The translations under genes and the position numbers were made by a program. Of a stretch of DNA of 64,000 nt, positions 46,696 to 55,030 are shown one piece after another. The stretch lies in NCBI GenBank assembly GCA_963817635.1, contig CAWFPR010000015.1, positions 124,001 to 188,000 of the forward strand. Reading direction: 5' to 3'. How positions within the stretch are numbered: position 1 is the first letter of the stretch; each line of letters begins with the position of its first letter. This DNA is from CAWFPR01 sp963817635 (GTDB lineage Bacteria; Acidobacteriota; Vicinamibacteria; Vicinamibacterales; 2-12-FULL-66-21). The notes below the pieces were generated by a model. The model saw only the letters and a list, made by a program, of their open reading frames with translations. It searched no databases and was not told the origin of the DNA.

Positions 46696-48546
46696 TCACT
46701 CGCCCCGAATGGCTGCCAGAAACGTCTCTCCCAGCGTTTCGGCCTTTCGGGCGCCGACGCCTCGCACCTGGTGCAGGTCCTCGATCGTCCGTGGCTTGAG
46801 GCGCGCCATCTCACGCAGCGTGGCGTCGTGGAAGATCACGTACGGCGGCACGCCGCGCGACCGCGCGATCCCCAGGCGCACGGCGCGCAGCCGATCGAAC
46901 AGGTCCCGATCGACGTCCTGCCACGATTCCGCCTCAATGCGCGACCGCTTCGGCATCTTATCCTTCACGGGACGACGCTGGCGCGCAAGGATCAGGTCGG
47001 ACTCCCCGCCGTTCTTCAACAGGTCCACGCCGCGCCCGGTCAACGCGACGACCGGATACACGTCGTCGGTCTGCCGCAGAAAGCCGTGCGCGATGAGCTG
47101 CTCGATATAGCCGCGGACCTCCGTGGTGGACATGTCGCGAAGCAGCCCGAACGTGCTCAGCGCATGGTGGCCGCGCTGGGTCACGAGATCGGCATCACTG
47201 CCGCACAGCACGTTGGCCACGTGCGCCACGCCGAAGCGCTGCCCCACACGCGCGACGCACGAGAGAATCTTGCGCGCCAGCACGACCGGCTCGTCAGCCG
47301 TTTCGAGCTCTTCGAGGCAGTAGTCGCACGCGCTGCAGTCATCCCGATCGTAGGTGTCGCCGAAATAGCTCACGAGGTGCCGGTGACGGCACCCGACGCT
47401 CGCCGCGTACTTTTCCATGTCGCGCAGCAGCCGCCGCGTCGCGTCGGTCAGCTCGCCGTTCTTCTCGAGCATCATGCGCCACTTCATGAAGTCGGCGGTC
47501 GAATAGATCAGCACGCATTCGGCCTCGAGCCCGTCGCGCCCGGCACGCCCGGATTCCTGCTGATAGTGCTCGAGCGACTGCGGCGCGCCCGCGTGCACGA
47601 CGAAGCGCACGTCCGACCGGTCGATCCCCATCCCGAACGCGACCGTCGCGACCATCACGTCGGCGTCCTCCTCGAGGAACGCGTCCTGGTTCCGGTGCCG
47701 CTCGCCGTCGTCCAGCCCCGCGTGGTACGGCAGCGCGCGGAGGCCGTTGTCCCTCAGCCACGAAGCCAGCGCATCCACCTCCTTGCGCGAGGTGCAGTAG
47801 ATGATGCCGGCCTGGCCACGATGGCGGCCGAGGATGTCGAGCAGCTGCCGCTTCAACGTCGCGCGCGACAGCACGCGGTACACGAGGTTCGGCCGGTCGA
47901 AGGACCCGACGAGCTCGACCGGGTGGTCGAGGCCGAGTTGCGCGGCGATGTCCCGCCGCACGCGCGCCGTCGCCGTGGCGGTGTAGGCGTGCAGGCTGAT
48001 CCCGGGCAGCGCCTCGCGGAGCCTGCCGAGCTGACGGTACTCGGGACGGAAATCGTGACCCCACTGGCTGATGCAGTGCGCCTCGTCTATGGCGACGAAA
48101 CTCACGGCGCATTGTGAGAGCTGGCTGACGAACCCGTCGCCACCATCCCCGACGAGCCGCTCGGGCGAGACATAGAGCAGGCGATAGCGTCCGTCGCGCA
48201 GCCCCGCCATCACGGACGCCTTCTCGCCGGCCGCGAGCGAACTGTTGAAACAGGCCGCCGGCACACCGTTGCCGACGAGCGTATCGACCTGGTCCTTCAT
48301 CAACGAGATCAGCGGCGACACGACGAGGGCTAGGCCAGGCCGCACCAGCGCGGGCGCCTGAAAACAGAGCGACTTCCCTCCACCGGTCGGCAGCACGACG
48401 ACGGAATCGCGTCCAGCCAGGATGGCGTTCATGGCTTCGCGCTGGAGTGGACGGAACGAGGTATAGCCCCAGTAGCGCTCGAGGACGTCCGAGAGCGCGG
48501 GACCGGAGACGGACGGCGAGTTCACGGTTCTACCATCATCACACAC
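46696..48546 (-). CDS. recQ: ATP-dependent DNA helicase RecQ
   Basis: 616 aa, or about 609 if the GTG at 48525 is used. Motif I VLPTGGGKSLCFQAPAL (about 53), motif II AIDEAHCISQWGHDFRPEY (about 153), motif III TATATARVRRDI, motif V VATVAFGMGIDRSDVRFVVH and motif VI QQESGRAGRDG are intact. The zinc-binding region has DCSACDYCLEEL, followed by a winged helix and an HRDC domain (LFDRLRAVRLGIARSRGVPPYVIF). It unwinds DNA 3' to 5' in recombination and repair. It sits beside repeats and a nuclease-like gene. Confidence 0.95.
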   Translation of the reverse strand: MCDDGRTVNSPSVSGPALSDVLERYWGYTSFRPLQREAMNAILAGRDSVVVLPTGGGKSLCFQAPALVRPGLALVVSPLISLMKDQVDTLVGNGVPAACFNSSLAAGEKASVMAGLRDGRYRLLYVSPERLVGDGGDGFVSQLSQCAVSFVAIDEAHCISQWGHDFRPEYRQLGRLREALPGISLHAYTATATARVRRDIAAQLGLDHPVELVGSFDRPNLVYRVLSRATLKRQLLDILGRHRGQAGIIYCTSRKEVDALASWLRDNGLRALPYHAGLDDGERHRNQDAFLEEDADVMVATVAFGMGIDRSDVRFVVHAGAPQSLEHYQQESGRAGRDGLEAECVLIYSTADFMKWRMMLEKNGELTDATRRLLRDMEKYAASVGCRHRHLVSYFGDTYDRDDCSACDYCLEELETADEPVVLARKILSCVARVGQRFGVAHVANVLCGSDADLVTQRGHHALSTFGLLRDMSTTEVRGYIEQLIAHGFLRQTDDVYPVVALTGRGVDLLKNGGESDLILARQRRPVKDKMPKRSRIEAESWQDVDRDLFDRLRAVRLGIARSRGVPPYVIFHDATLREMARLKPRTIEDLHQVRGVGARKAETLGETFLAAIRGE

Positions 48547-48569
48547 AGATCAAGGGAGCGACAGCCGAT

Positions 48570-48820
48570 CGGTCTCTTCGCGGCGACAGCCGCTGGTCTG
48601 CTTCACAGGAGGAACGGAGGGACGGAGACACCGAGGGGGGATCGGGATGGCGTCGGCACCGGGGCTGGTCCGCTGCGACAGTCCCTCGGTCTCTTCGCGG
48701 CGACAGCCAATCCGTCTCGTCGCGGCGACAGCCGCCCCTCCGCTTCACAGGAGAAACGGAGACACCGAGGGGGGATCGGGATGGCGTCGGCACCGGGGCT
48801 AGTCCGCTGCGACAGTTGCT
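48570..48820 (+). repeat. Family B tandem repeat, left array (two units)
   Basis: Two units of about 115-135 bases. Each begins GGTCTCTTCGCGGCGACAGC, contains CTTCACAGGAG then AACGGAG, then CACCGAGGGGGGATCGGGAT and GGCGTCGGCACCGGGGCT, and ends in CCGCTGCGACAGT. Unit 1 is about 48570-48686 and unit 2 about 48687-48820. The right array carries the same unit in reverse. The stretch 48547-48968 holds no other convincing gene. Confidence 0.85.
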
Positions 48821-48968
48821 CAGTACCGGCAGACCGACGTCGCAGTTATTGCAGTCAGGTTCGTCGCCGCGCCTCGCGGAATCTACAGCGGGAGCATGCA
48901 CGAAAGGGCAAATAACCGGGAATCTGCGGTTTGTTGTGCTGGCAGGCGCATTGCCTCCCGGGGTCTGC

Positions 48969-49415
48969 ATGGAATACGACGAGAGGAGAATAGACGCTCT
49001 GCGTGGCACGATCATCGGATGCGCCATCGAGGTGCATCGCCAGATGGGACCCGGATTACTCGAGTCGGTGTATCAGACGTGTTTGACGCTTGAATTGCGC
49101 GACGCAAAGCTGCAGGCTCGTGTCAACCCGGCGGCCCGTCTCACATATCGCGGCAGACCGATCGAAGAGCGACTGTTCATCGACATACTGGTCGAAGACC
49201 TGATCGTGCTCGAAGTGAAGTCAGTTGAACGGCTGATCCCGGTGCACACCGCTCAAGTGGTCACATACCTGAAGCTCGCCGAAAAGCCCGCGGGGCTCCT
49301 GCTGAATTTCAATTGCCTGCTCATGAAAGACGGAATCCGTCGAATCCTCCATCCCGCGGTCAAAGAGATGGTCTCGCGGCCGCGCCATGATTGCACGATC
49401 GTCGACTCCGCGTGA
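48969..49415 (+). CDS. GxxExxY-family protein (PDDEXK-nuclease-like)
   Basis: 148 aa from an ATG at 48969 (the frame is open upstream, but that part is repeat). The name-giving motif is in HRQMGPGLLESVYQTCLTLEL (about residues 24-44). The later RLFIDILVEDLIVLEVKS has the Asp and Glu-x-Lys of the PDDEXK nuclease fold. The ribosome binding site is weak. The family occurs in many paralogues in soil and aquatic genomes and has no established function. Here the gene is alone between two oppositely oriented repeat arrays. The product is probably small and soluble. Confidence 0.85.
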   Translation: MEYDERRIDALRGTIIGCAIEVHRQMGPGLLESVYQTCLTLELRDAKLQARVNPAARLTYRGRPIEERLFIDILVEDLIVLEVKSVERLIPVHTAQVVTYLKLAEKPAGLLLNFNCLLMKDGIRRILHPAVKEMVSRPRHDCTIVDSA

Positions 49416-49440
49416 ACGAACCGAGGATCATCGCTGCGAC

Positions 49441-49715
49441 GAGACTGAGCGGCTGTCGCCGCGAAGAGATTGAGCAACTGTCGCAGCGGACCAGCCCCGG
49501 TGCCGACGCCACCCGGATCCCCCCTCAGTGTCCGTCCCTCCGTCCCTCCTGTGAGGCACAGGGGCAGCCGTCGCCGCGAAGAGATTGAGCAACTGTCGCA
49601 GCGGGCCAGCCCCGGTGTCGACGCCAGCCGGATCCCACCTCCGTGTCTCCGTCCCGTTCCTCCTGTCAGGCAGACCAGCGGCTGCCGCTGCGAAGAGACT
49701 GAGCGGCTGTCGCCC
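49441..49715 (-). repeat. Family B tandem repeat, right array (two units, inverted)
   Basis: Two units in the opposite orientation to the left array: GAGATTGAGCAACTGTCGCA, then CCAGCCCCGGTG and GCCACCCGGAT, then a CCGTCCCTCC-type block and GTGAGGC. About 49441-49575 and 49576-49715, with a partial third start at the end. The stretch 49416-49815 holds nothing else convincing until the ribosome binding site of the lyase gene. Confidence 0.85.
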
Positions 49716-49815
49716 GAGGTACAGGTGCCGGATTCCCGTCAGTCACGATGCCCCGCGGCGGTGCTATTCTCGCAGTGTCAACTATTTGCCTTCCGCTGTT
49801 CATCAGGGGGACGCC

Positions 49816-51024
49816 ATGAGTTTCGACCCTGCGGCCCGCGTCCAGGATTTTCTCGTCTTCGGCGAGTTCGGCGACGTCAACCCGTCGATCACCGACTCGT
49901 CGACCTACACATTTCTCAATCCGAGCACCATGGAGGAAGCGTTCGAGCACGAGATCGAAGGCTGCTTCCTGTACTCGCGCCACTGGAATCCGACCAACAA
50001 GCACCTCGCCGATGCGCTCGCGCGCATGGAAGACGGCGAATCCGCGCAGGTGATGGCCTCGGGCATGGCCGCCATCAGCACGACGATCCTCGCGCTCTGC
50101 TCGGCCGGCGACGAGATCGTGTCGGGCCGTACTATCTACGGCGGCACCTACGCGTTGATGAAGAACCTGCTGCCGCGCTTTGGCGTGACGACGCGCTTCA
50201 TCGACCTCTCGGACGAGGCAGCGGTCCGCGCCGCCGTCACACGCCGCACGCGCGTGATCTTCGCCGAATCGATCAGCAATCCGCTCCTCGAGGTCACCGA
50301 CATCCCGATGCTGGCGCGCGTCGCCCATGACCATGGCATCCGGCTGGTGATCGACAACACCTTCAGCCCAATGATCCTGTCGCCCCTCCGCCTGGGCGCC
50401 GACATCGTCATTCACAGCATGACGAAGTTCATCAACGGCACGAGCGATTGCGTCGCCGGCTGCGTGGTGTCCACTCACGACTTCATCGCCGCGCTCAACG
50501 ACGTCAGCGCCGGCACGAGCATGCTGCTCGGCCCGGTGCTCGACAGCCTGCGAGCGGCCAGCATCCTGAAGAACCTCCACAGCCTCCACCTGCGGATCCA
50601 GCGGCACAGCGCCAATGCGATGCGGCTCGCCTGCGACCTGACGGTGCACGACCAGATCGTCCACTACCCCGGACTCGAGATGCACCCGCAGCACGGCCTG
50701 ATCTCATCCATGATGAACCCGGGGTTCGGATATGGCGGCATGCTGACCATGGACATGGGCACCCACGAGCGGGCCATGCGGCTGATGCAGCGGATGCAGG
50801 AAGAGAAGGTGGGATACCTGGCGGTCAGCCTCGGCTACTTCAAGACGCTCTTCAGCGCGCCGGGCTCGAGCACGTCGTCGGAGATCCCGGCCGACGCGCG
50901 TCACGCGATGGGCCTCTCGGACGGCCTCGTGCGGTTCTCCGTCGGCCTCGACAACGGCATCGCGCGCGCCTCGTCCGCGATCCGGAAGTGCATCGACGAA
51001 ACGATGCTGGTCGCCAGCCGCTAG
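49816..51024 (+). CDS. PLP-dependent Cys/Met metabolism enzyme (methionine gamma-lyase/cystathionine-type)
   Basis: 402 aa, ATG behind AGGGGG. The PLP lysine lies in IVIHSMTKFINGTSD (about residue 209). ALARMEDGESAQVMASGMAAI and NPLLEVTDIPMLA are family elements, with LVIDNTFSPMIL carrying the PLP-ring Asp. The loop YGGTYALM has Gly where methionine gamma-lyases keep a Cys, so gamma-elimination of methionine is not certain. It heads the corrinoid methyltransferase cluster (146 bases before the MttB-family gene), so a role in methionine or homocysteine turnover is likely. Confidence 0.82.
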   Translation: MSFDPAARVQDFLVFGEFGDVNPSITDSSTYTFLNPSTMEEAFEHEIEGCFLYSRHWNPTNKHLADALARMEDGESAQVMASGMAAISTTILALCSAGDEIVSGRTIYGGTYALMKNLLPRFGVTTRFIDLSDEAAVRAAVTRRTRVIFAESISNPLLEVTDIPMLARVAHDHGIRLVIDNTFSPMILSPLRLGADIVIHSMTKFINGTSDCVAGCVVSTHDFIAALNDVSAGTSMLLGPVLDSLRAASILKNLHSLHLRIQRHSANAMRLACDLTVHDQIVHYPGLEMHPQHGLISSMMNPGFGYGGMLTMDMGTHERAMRLMQRMQEEKVGYLAVSLGYFKTLFSAPGSSTSSEIPADARHAMGLSDGLVRFSVGLDNGIARASSAIRKCIDETMLVASR

Positions 51025-51170
51025 CCCGGGCTGGAGGTCCTGACCCCGGAGCGCGAGGCCCGGGAATGGTGTGGCCATCGCACTTCTCGAGGGCCAGGCA
51101 GCCCGGCGGCACGGATGGCTGACGGGATTCCGGCGAAAACTGCGGCACACCGCGTGCTAGGAATCGGACT

Positions 51171-52631
51171 ATGCGCCCCACACTCACGCTCCTCGATCCC
51201 CCGCTCATCGAACGGATTCTCGCCGAAGCCTCCGACCTGCTCGGGACGCTCGGCGTCGAGATTCACAATCCGGCGCTCCTCGACCTGCTCGGCGAGCACG
51301 GCGCGCGCATCGACCGGACGACTTCGCGGGCGTTCCTCGACCAGCCGCTCATCGACTCGGCGGTCGAATCGGCGCCGAGCGGGTTCCAGTTGTACGACGT
51401 CCACGGGAAGGAAACGCACAACTTCGACGGCCGCGCGGTGCACTTCACGCCGGGATCGGCGGCGATCAACATCCTCGACGGCGAGACGGGCGTAATCCGC
51501 CCGCCGACGACCGCGGACTACATCAAGTACGTCAAGGTGGTCAGCGGCCTTCCCTACATCGCCTCGCAGAGCACGGCGTTCATCCCGGCCGACGTGCCGA
51601 GCCGCGTCTCGGATTCGTACCGCCTCTACCTGAGCCTGCTCTACGGTGAGAAGCCGGTCGTCACCGGAGCGTTCACCGCGGCCGCGTTCGGCATCATGAA
51701 GGATCTGCAGGTCGCCGTGCGCGGCAGCGAGGAAGCCCTGCGCGACCAGCCGCTCGCGATCTTCTCCTGCTGCCCGACGGCGCCCATCAAGTGGAGCGAC
51801 GTGACCAGCCAGAACGTCGTGGACTGCGCGCGCCACGGCATCCCCGTCGAGTTCATCTCGATGCCGCTGTCCGGCTTCATGGCCCCGGTCACGCTCGTCG
51901 GCTCGCTCGTGCAGCACGCCGCCGAAACGTTGAGCGGTGTCGTCATCAGCCAGATCGCCTCGCCCGGCGCCCCTGTCCTCTGGGGCGGATCGCCGGCGAT
52001 CTTCGACGTGCGCTACGAGACCACGCCGATGGGCGCGATCGAGACGATGATGCTCGACTGCGCCTTCAGCGAGATCGGACATTTCCTCGGCCTGCCAACG
52101 CAGGCCTACATCTCGCTGAGCGACGCGAAGCAGCTCGACGCGCAGGCCGGGCTCGAGACCGGCATCGGCGCGACGCTGGCCGCGCTGTCGGGAATCAACA
52201 GCATCTCGGGCCCGGGCATGCTCGACTTCGAGAGCTGCCAGAGCCTGGAGAAGCTCGTGGTGGACAACGAGATCTGCGGGATGATGGCGCGCCTGCTGCG
52301 CGGCATCGAGCCGAAGGACGACTTCCCCGCGCGGCCGATCTTCGAGGAGCTGCTGCGCGACGGCCATCTGCTGATCGCGAAGCACACCCGCCGGCACCTG
52401 CGCTCCGAGATCCTCGTCCCCGGCCCGGTGATCGATCGCGCGAACCACTCGCGGTGGCTCGAGGAAGGCGCGCTGACGCTCGGCGAGCGCGCGCGTCGCG
52501 AGGTCGCGCGGCTCGTCTCCCTCTACCAGCCCTCGGGCCTGCCGGAGGTCGTCACGCGCGAGCTCACGCGGCTGATGCAGGCCGAGGCCGGCCGCGCGGG
52601 CATGGATCGCCTGCCGGAGACGGTCGCGTGA
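51171..52631 (+). CDS. MttB-family (trimethylamine methyltransferase-like) methyltransferase, non-pyrrolysine
   Basis: 486 aa reading through without an in-frame TAG, so it is a non-pyrrolysine member (like glycine betaine or proline betaine methyltransferases). Family elements are GVEIHNPALLDLLGEHGARID, FTPGSAAINILDGETG and the long TIM-barrel body with ISGPGMLDFESCQSLEKLVVDNEICGMM. It should move a methyl group from a quaternary or tertiary amine to the corrinoid protein. Its stop overlaps the GTG of the next gene. The substrate is unknown. Confidence 0.9.
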   Translation: MRPTLTLLDPPLIERILAEASDLLGTLGVEIHNPALLDLLGEHGARIDRTTSRAFLDQPLIDSAVESAPSGFQLYDVHGKETHNFDGRAVHFTPGSAAINILDGETGVIRPPTTADYIKYVKVVSGLPYIASQSTAFIPADVPSRVSDSYRLYLSLLYGEKPVVTGAFTAAAFGIMKDLQVAVRGSEEALRDQPLAIFSCCPTAPIKWSDVTSQNVVDCARHGIPVEFISMPLSGFMAPVTLVGSLVQHAAETLSGVVISQIASPGAPVLWGGSPAIFDVRYETTPMGAIETMMLDCAFSEIGHFLGLPTQAYISLSDAKQLDAQAGLETGIGATLAALSGINSISGPGMLDFESCQSLEKLVVDNEICGMMARLLRGIEPKDDFPARPIFEELLRDGHLLIAKHTRRHLRSEILVPGPVIDRANHSRWLEEGALTLGERARREVARLVSLYQPSGLPEVVTRELTRLMQAEAGRAGMDRLPETVA

Positions 52632-53326
52632 GGCAGCGCGTCGAATGGACGGCCGCCGAGTCTCTGCCGTCGCGGGCCGACGTCCTGCGCCTCCAGGGGA
52701 TCGGCCCGGACGTCGAGGTGCCGCCGCGCATCGGGGCGCTGCTGGACTCTGCCCTCGAAGCCTATCTCGAGCTCGCCCATCCGCGCGCGGTCTTGGCGAG
52801 CATCGCGAACCTCGAATTCGCCCGCGTGTATCGCGGCGAGGGGCACAACGCCAGGGAAACGCCGCTCGAGGCCATCTACCCGCTGGCCGACGACCTGGCG
52901 CTGATGGCGGCGACGGTCGGCATCCGGCTGTCGGCGTCCGTGCGCGAGATGTTCGACCGGCACGATGTCGCGCTCGGGTGCATGCTCGACGCGGTCGGAT
53001 CGGCCGCGGCCGATCGGCTGACGGTCCTGCTCGCCGCGCGCCAGGCCGAGGCGCTCGGCGTGCCCTCGCTGCGCGTCCTCGCCTACAGCCCGGGCTACTG
53101 CGGCTGGCACGTGAGCGGCCAGCGCGCGCTCTTCGACTACCTGCAGCCGGACGATGTCGGGATCACGCTCAACAGCAGCTGTCTCATGCAGCCGCTCAAG
53201 TCGGTGTCGGGCGTGCTCGTCGCCGGCGCCGGCCGGATTCACCGGTTCCGGCCAACGTTCGATTTCTGCGGCACGTGCCAGGACACACCGTGCCGCGAGC
53301 GCATCGCGTGGGCCTCGAAGCCCTGA
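52628..53326 (+). CDS. Stand-alone MetH-type AdoMet-binding reactivation domain protein
   Basis: 232 aa from a GTG overlapping the MttB-family stop (GTGA). It resembles the last domain of cobalamin-dependent methionine synthase: RVLAYSPGYCGWHVSGQRALF is its SAM-binding signature region (R-x-S-P-G-Y form), with TLNSSCLMQPLKSVSGVLVAG following. FDFCGTCQDTPCRERI at the end adds four Cys. It probably reductively remethylates inactive cob(II)alamin of the neighbouring corrinoid protein, standing in for the usual RamA iron-sulfur activator. Confidence 0.78.
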   Translation: MRQRVEWTAAESLPSRADVLRLQGIGPDVEVPPRIGALLDSALEAYLELAHPRAVLASIANLEFARVYRGEGHNARETPLEAIYPLADDLALMAATVGIRLSASVREMFDRHDVALGCMLDAVGSAAADRLTVLLAARQAEALGVPSLRVLAYSPGYCGWHVSGQRALFDYLQPDDVGITLNSSCLMQPLKSVSGVLVAGAGRIHRFRPTFDFCGTCQDTPCRERIAWASKP

Positions 53327-53341
53327 CCAGGAGACGCTGAC

Positions 53342-53986
53342 ATGACGATTCTCGAGGAGATTTCGGGCTGCCTCCAGCGCGGCGAAGACGACCGCGTCGG
53401 CGAGCTCGTCGCCCAGGCGATCGCCGGCCACGTTGCGCCGGAGCAGATCCTGAACAGCGGGCTCATCGCCGGCATGAACGTCGTCGGCGAGCAGTTCCGC
53501 GTGCGGGAAATCTTCCTGCCCGATGTGCTGATGGCCGCGCGCGCGATGTACGCCGGGCTCGACCTGCTCAAGCCGCTCCTGGCGCGCGACGGCGTGCCGG
53601 TCGCCGGACGCATCGTGATCGGCTCAGTGCAGGGCGACCTGCACGACATCGGCAAGAACCTGGTCGGCATCATGCTGAAAGGCGCCGGGTTCGAGGTAAT
53701 CGACCTGGGCCACGACGTGCCGGCGACCCGCTTCGTGGACGCCGCCGTCGAGCACGACGCCTCGATCATTGGACTCTCGGCGCTGTTGACGACCACGATG
53801 CCGGTCATGCAGGAGGTCGTCGCGCTGGTGCGCGCCCGCGGGCTCGGCTCCCGCCTCCGGGTCATCGTCGGCGGCGCGCCCGTCTCGGAAGCCTGGGCCC
53901 GCGAAATCGGCGCCGACGGCTATGCCTACGATGCCGCCAACGCCGTCGAGCGCGTGCGTGCGCTCGGCGCGGGAGCCGCCGTGTGA
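53342..53986 (+). CDS. Corrinoid (methyl-carrier) protein
   Basis: 214 aa with a helical cap domain (residues 1-85) and a Rossmann cobalamin-binding domain. The lower-axial ligand motif DLHDIGKNLVGIML (D-x-H-x-x-G, about residue 100) is exact, and IGLSALLTTTMP with VIVGGAPVSEAWA follow. It carries the methyl group between the MttB-type enzyme and the acceptor methyltransferase. The ATG is 15 bases after the activation-domain gene and its end overlaps the next start by four bases. Confidence 0.93.
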   Translation: MTILEEISGCLQRGEDDRVGELVAQAIAGHVAPEQILNSGLIAGMNVVGEQFRVREIFLPDVLMAARAMYAGLDLLKPLLARDGVPVAGRIVIGSVQGDLHDIGKNLVGIMLKGAGFEVIDLGHDVPATRFVDAAVEHDASIIGLSALLTTTMPVMQEVVALVRARGLGSRLRVIVGGAPVSEAWAREIGADGYAYDAANAVERVRALGAGAAV

Positions 53987-54891
53987 CGTCGCGCCCGTTC
54001 CTCGACCGCGTGCGCGGCGGCGAAACACTGATCGGCGACGGCGCCTGGGGCACGATGCTGATGGCGCGCGGCCTCCGGCCGGGCGTCCCCCCCGAGACCT
54101 TCAACATCTCGCGCCAGGACGTCCTCGAGGCGATCGCGCAGCAGTATCTCGAGGCGGGCGCCGACATCATCACCACCAACACCTTCGGCGCCTCGCCGCT
54201 GCGCCTCGCCCAGCACGGCCTGGACGAATCGACCGAGATCATCAATCGGAACGCCGTCGACGCGCTGCGCCGCGTGGTGGACGGCCGCGCCTACGTCTCC
54301 GGCGACATCGGCCCGTGCGGCCATCTGCTCGAGCCGTACGGCGACGCGAATCCGGCTGTCGTGCTCGCCGGTTTCGAGCGTCAGGCCCGCGCCCTGGCAG
54401 CCGCCGGCGTGGACCTGTTCTGCATCGAGACCATGACCGACCTGGCGGAAGCCGTCCTCGCGGTCCGCGCGGCGCGCGCCGCCGCGCCCGGCGTGCCCGT
54501 TGTCGCCACCATGACGTTCGACCGCACGCGGAGAGGGTTCTTCACGGTGATGGGCACGTCAATCGCGCAGGCCGCGCGCGACCTCGTCGCGGCGGGCGCC
54601 GACGTGGTCGGATCCAACTGCGGGAACGGCATCGACGTGATGGTCGAGATCGCGCGGGAGTTCCGCGCCCAGACGCCGTGGCCGCTCGCGATCCAGTCCA
54701 ACGCGGGCCTGCCCGAGCCGCACGGGACCGAACTCGTCTACGGCGAGGACCCGGACTTCACGGCGGAGCGCGCCCCGGCGCTCGCCGCGCTCGGGGTGTC
54801 GGTGATCGGCGGATGCTGCGGAACGACGCCCGCGCACATCCGCGCCATCCGCCAGCGCCTGTTCAGCCCCGGCGATCCGCGCCGGACCTGA
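53983..54891 (+). CDS. Homocysteine S-methyltransferase-family enzyme
   Basis: 302 aa from a GTG overlapping the corrinoid protein stop (GTGA). The zinc-binding Cys are in VVGSNCGNG (about 212) and VIGGCCGTTPAHIRAI (about 277). GDGAWGTMLMARGL is the MetH-N-like start. It would take the methyl group from methylcobalamin to homocysteine, making methionine. It closes the operon, so the module links demethylation of an amine to methionine rather than to tetrahydrofolate. The cobalt-to-homocysteine step is inferred from the context. Confidence 0.88.
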   Translation: MTSRPFLDRVRGGETLIGDGAWGTMLMARGLRPGVPPETFNISRQDVLEAIAQQYLEAGADIITTNTFGASPLRLAQHGLDESTEIINRNAVDALRRVVDGRAYVSGDIGPCGHLLEPYGDANPAVVLAGFERQARALAAAGVDLFCIETMTDLAEAVLAVRAARAAAPGVPVVATMTFDRTRRGFFTVMGTSIAQAARDLVAAGADVVGSNCGNGIDVMVEIAREFRAQTPWPLAIQSNAGLPEPHGTELVYGEDPDFTAERAPALAALGVSVIGGCCGTTPAHIRAIRQRLFSPGDPRRT

Positions 54892-54893
54892 GG

Positions 54894-55030
54894 CTAGGCT
54901 ACCAGGACTGCTGAAAAGAGCCAGCCTGATGGAATATGGGAAATGGAAAATGGAAGAACACGGTTCGTGTTTTTCCATTTACCATTTGCCATATTACCAT
55001 CAGGCCGGCATTTTTCAGCGGCCTGCTAGC
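54894..55030. repeat. Palindromic repeat, family A, copy 2 (long imperfect hairpin)
   Basis: The left arm (GACTGCTGAAAAGAGCCAGC, CTGATGGAATATGG, AAATGG words) and the right arm (CCATATTACCATCAGGCC, GGCATTTTTCAGCGG, CCTGCTAGC) are inverted copies of about 65 bases each. It fills the gap between the convergent homocysteine methyltransferase and phosphofructokinase genes. The centre is much more AT-rich than the surroundings. Confidence 0.85.

Noticed and set aside
48570..49715. CRISPR array
   Set aside because: Units are over 100 bases and similar along their full length, there are only two per side in opposite orientations, and no unique spacers or cas genes are present.
51025..51170. Possible cobalamin or SAH riboswitch before the MttB-family gene
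   Set aside because: A short GCCAGGC word occurs, but I could not find the B12 box or the conserved SAH aptamer elements around it. A covariance search would be needed to overturn this.
51171..52631. Pyrrolysine-type trimethylamine methyltransferase
   Set aside because: The gene reads through 486 codons with no internal amber codon, so it belongs to the non-pyrrolysine group.
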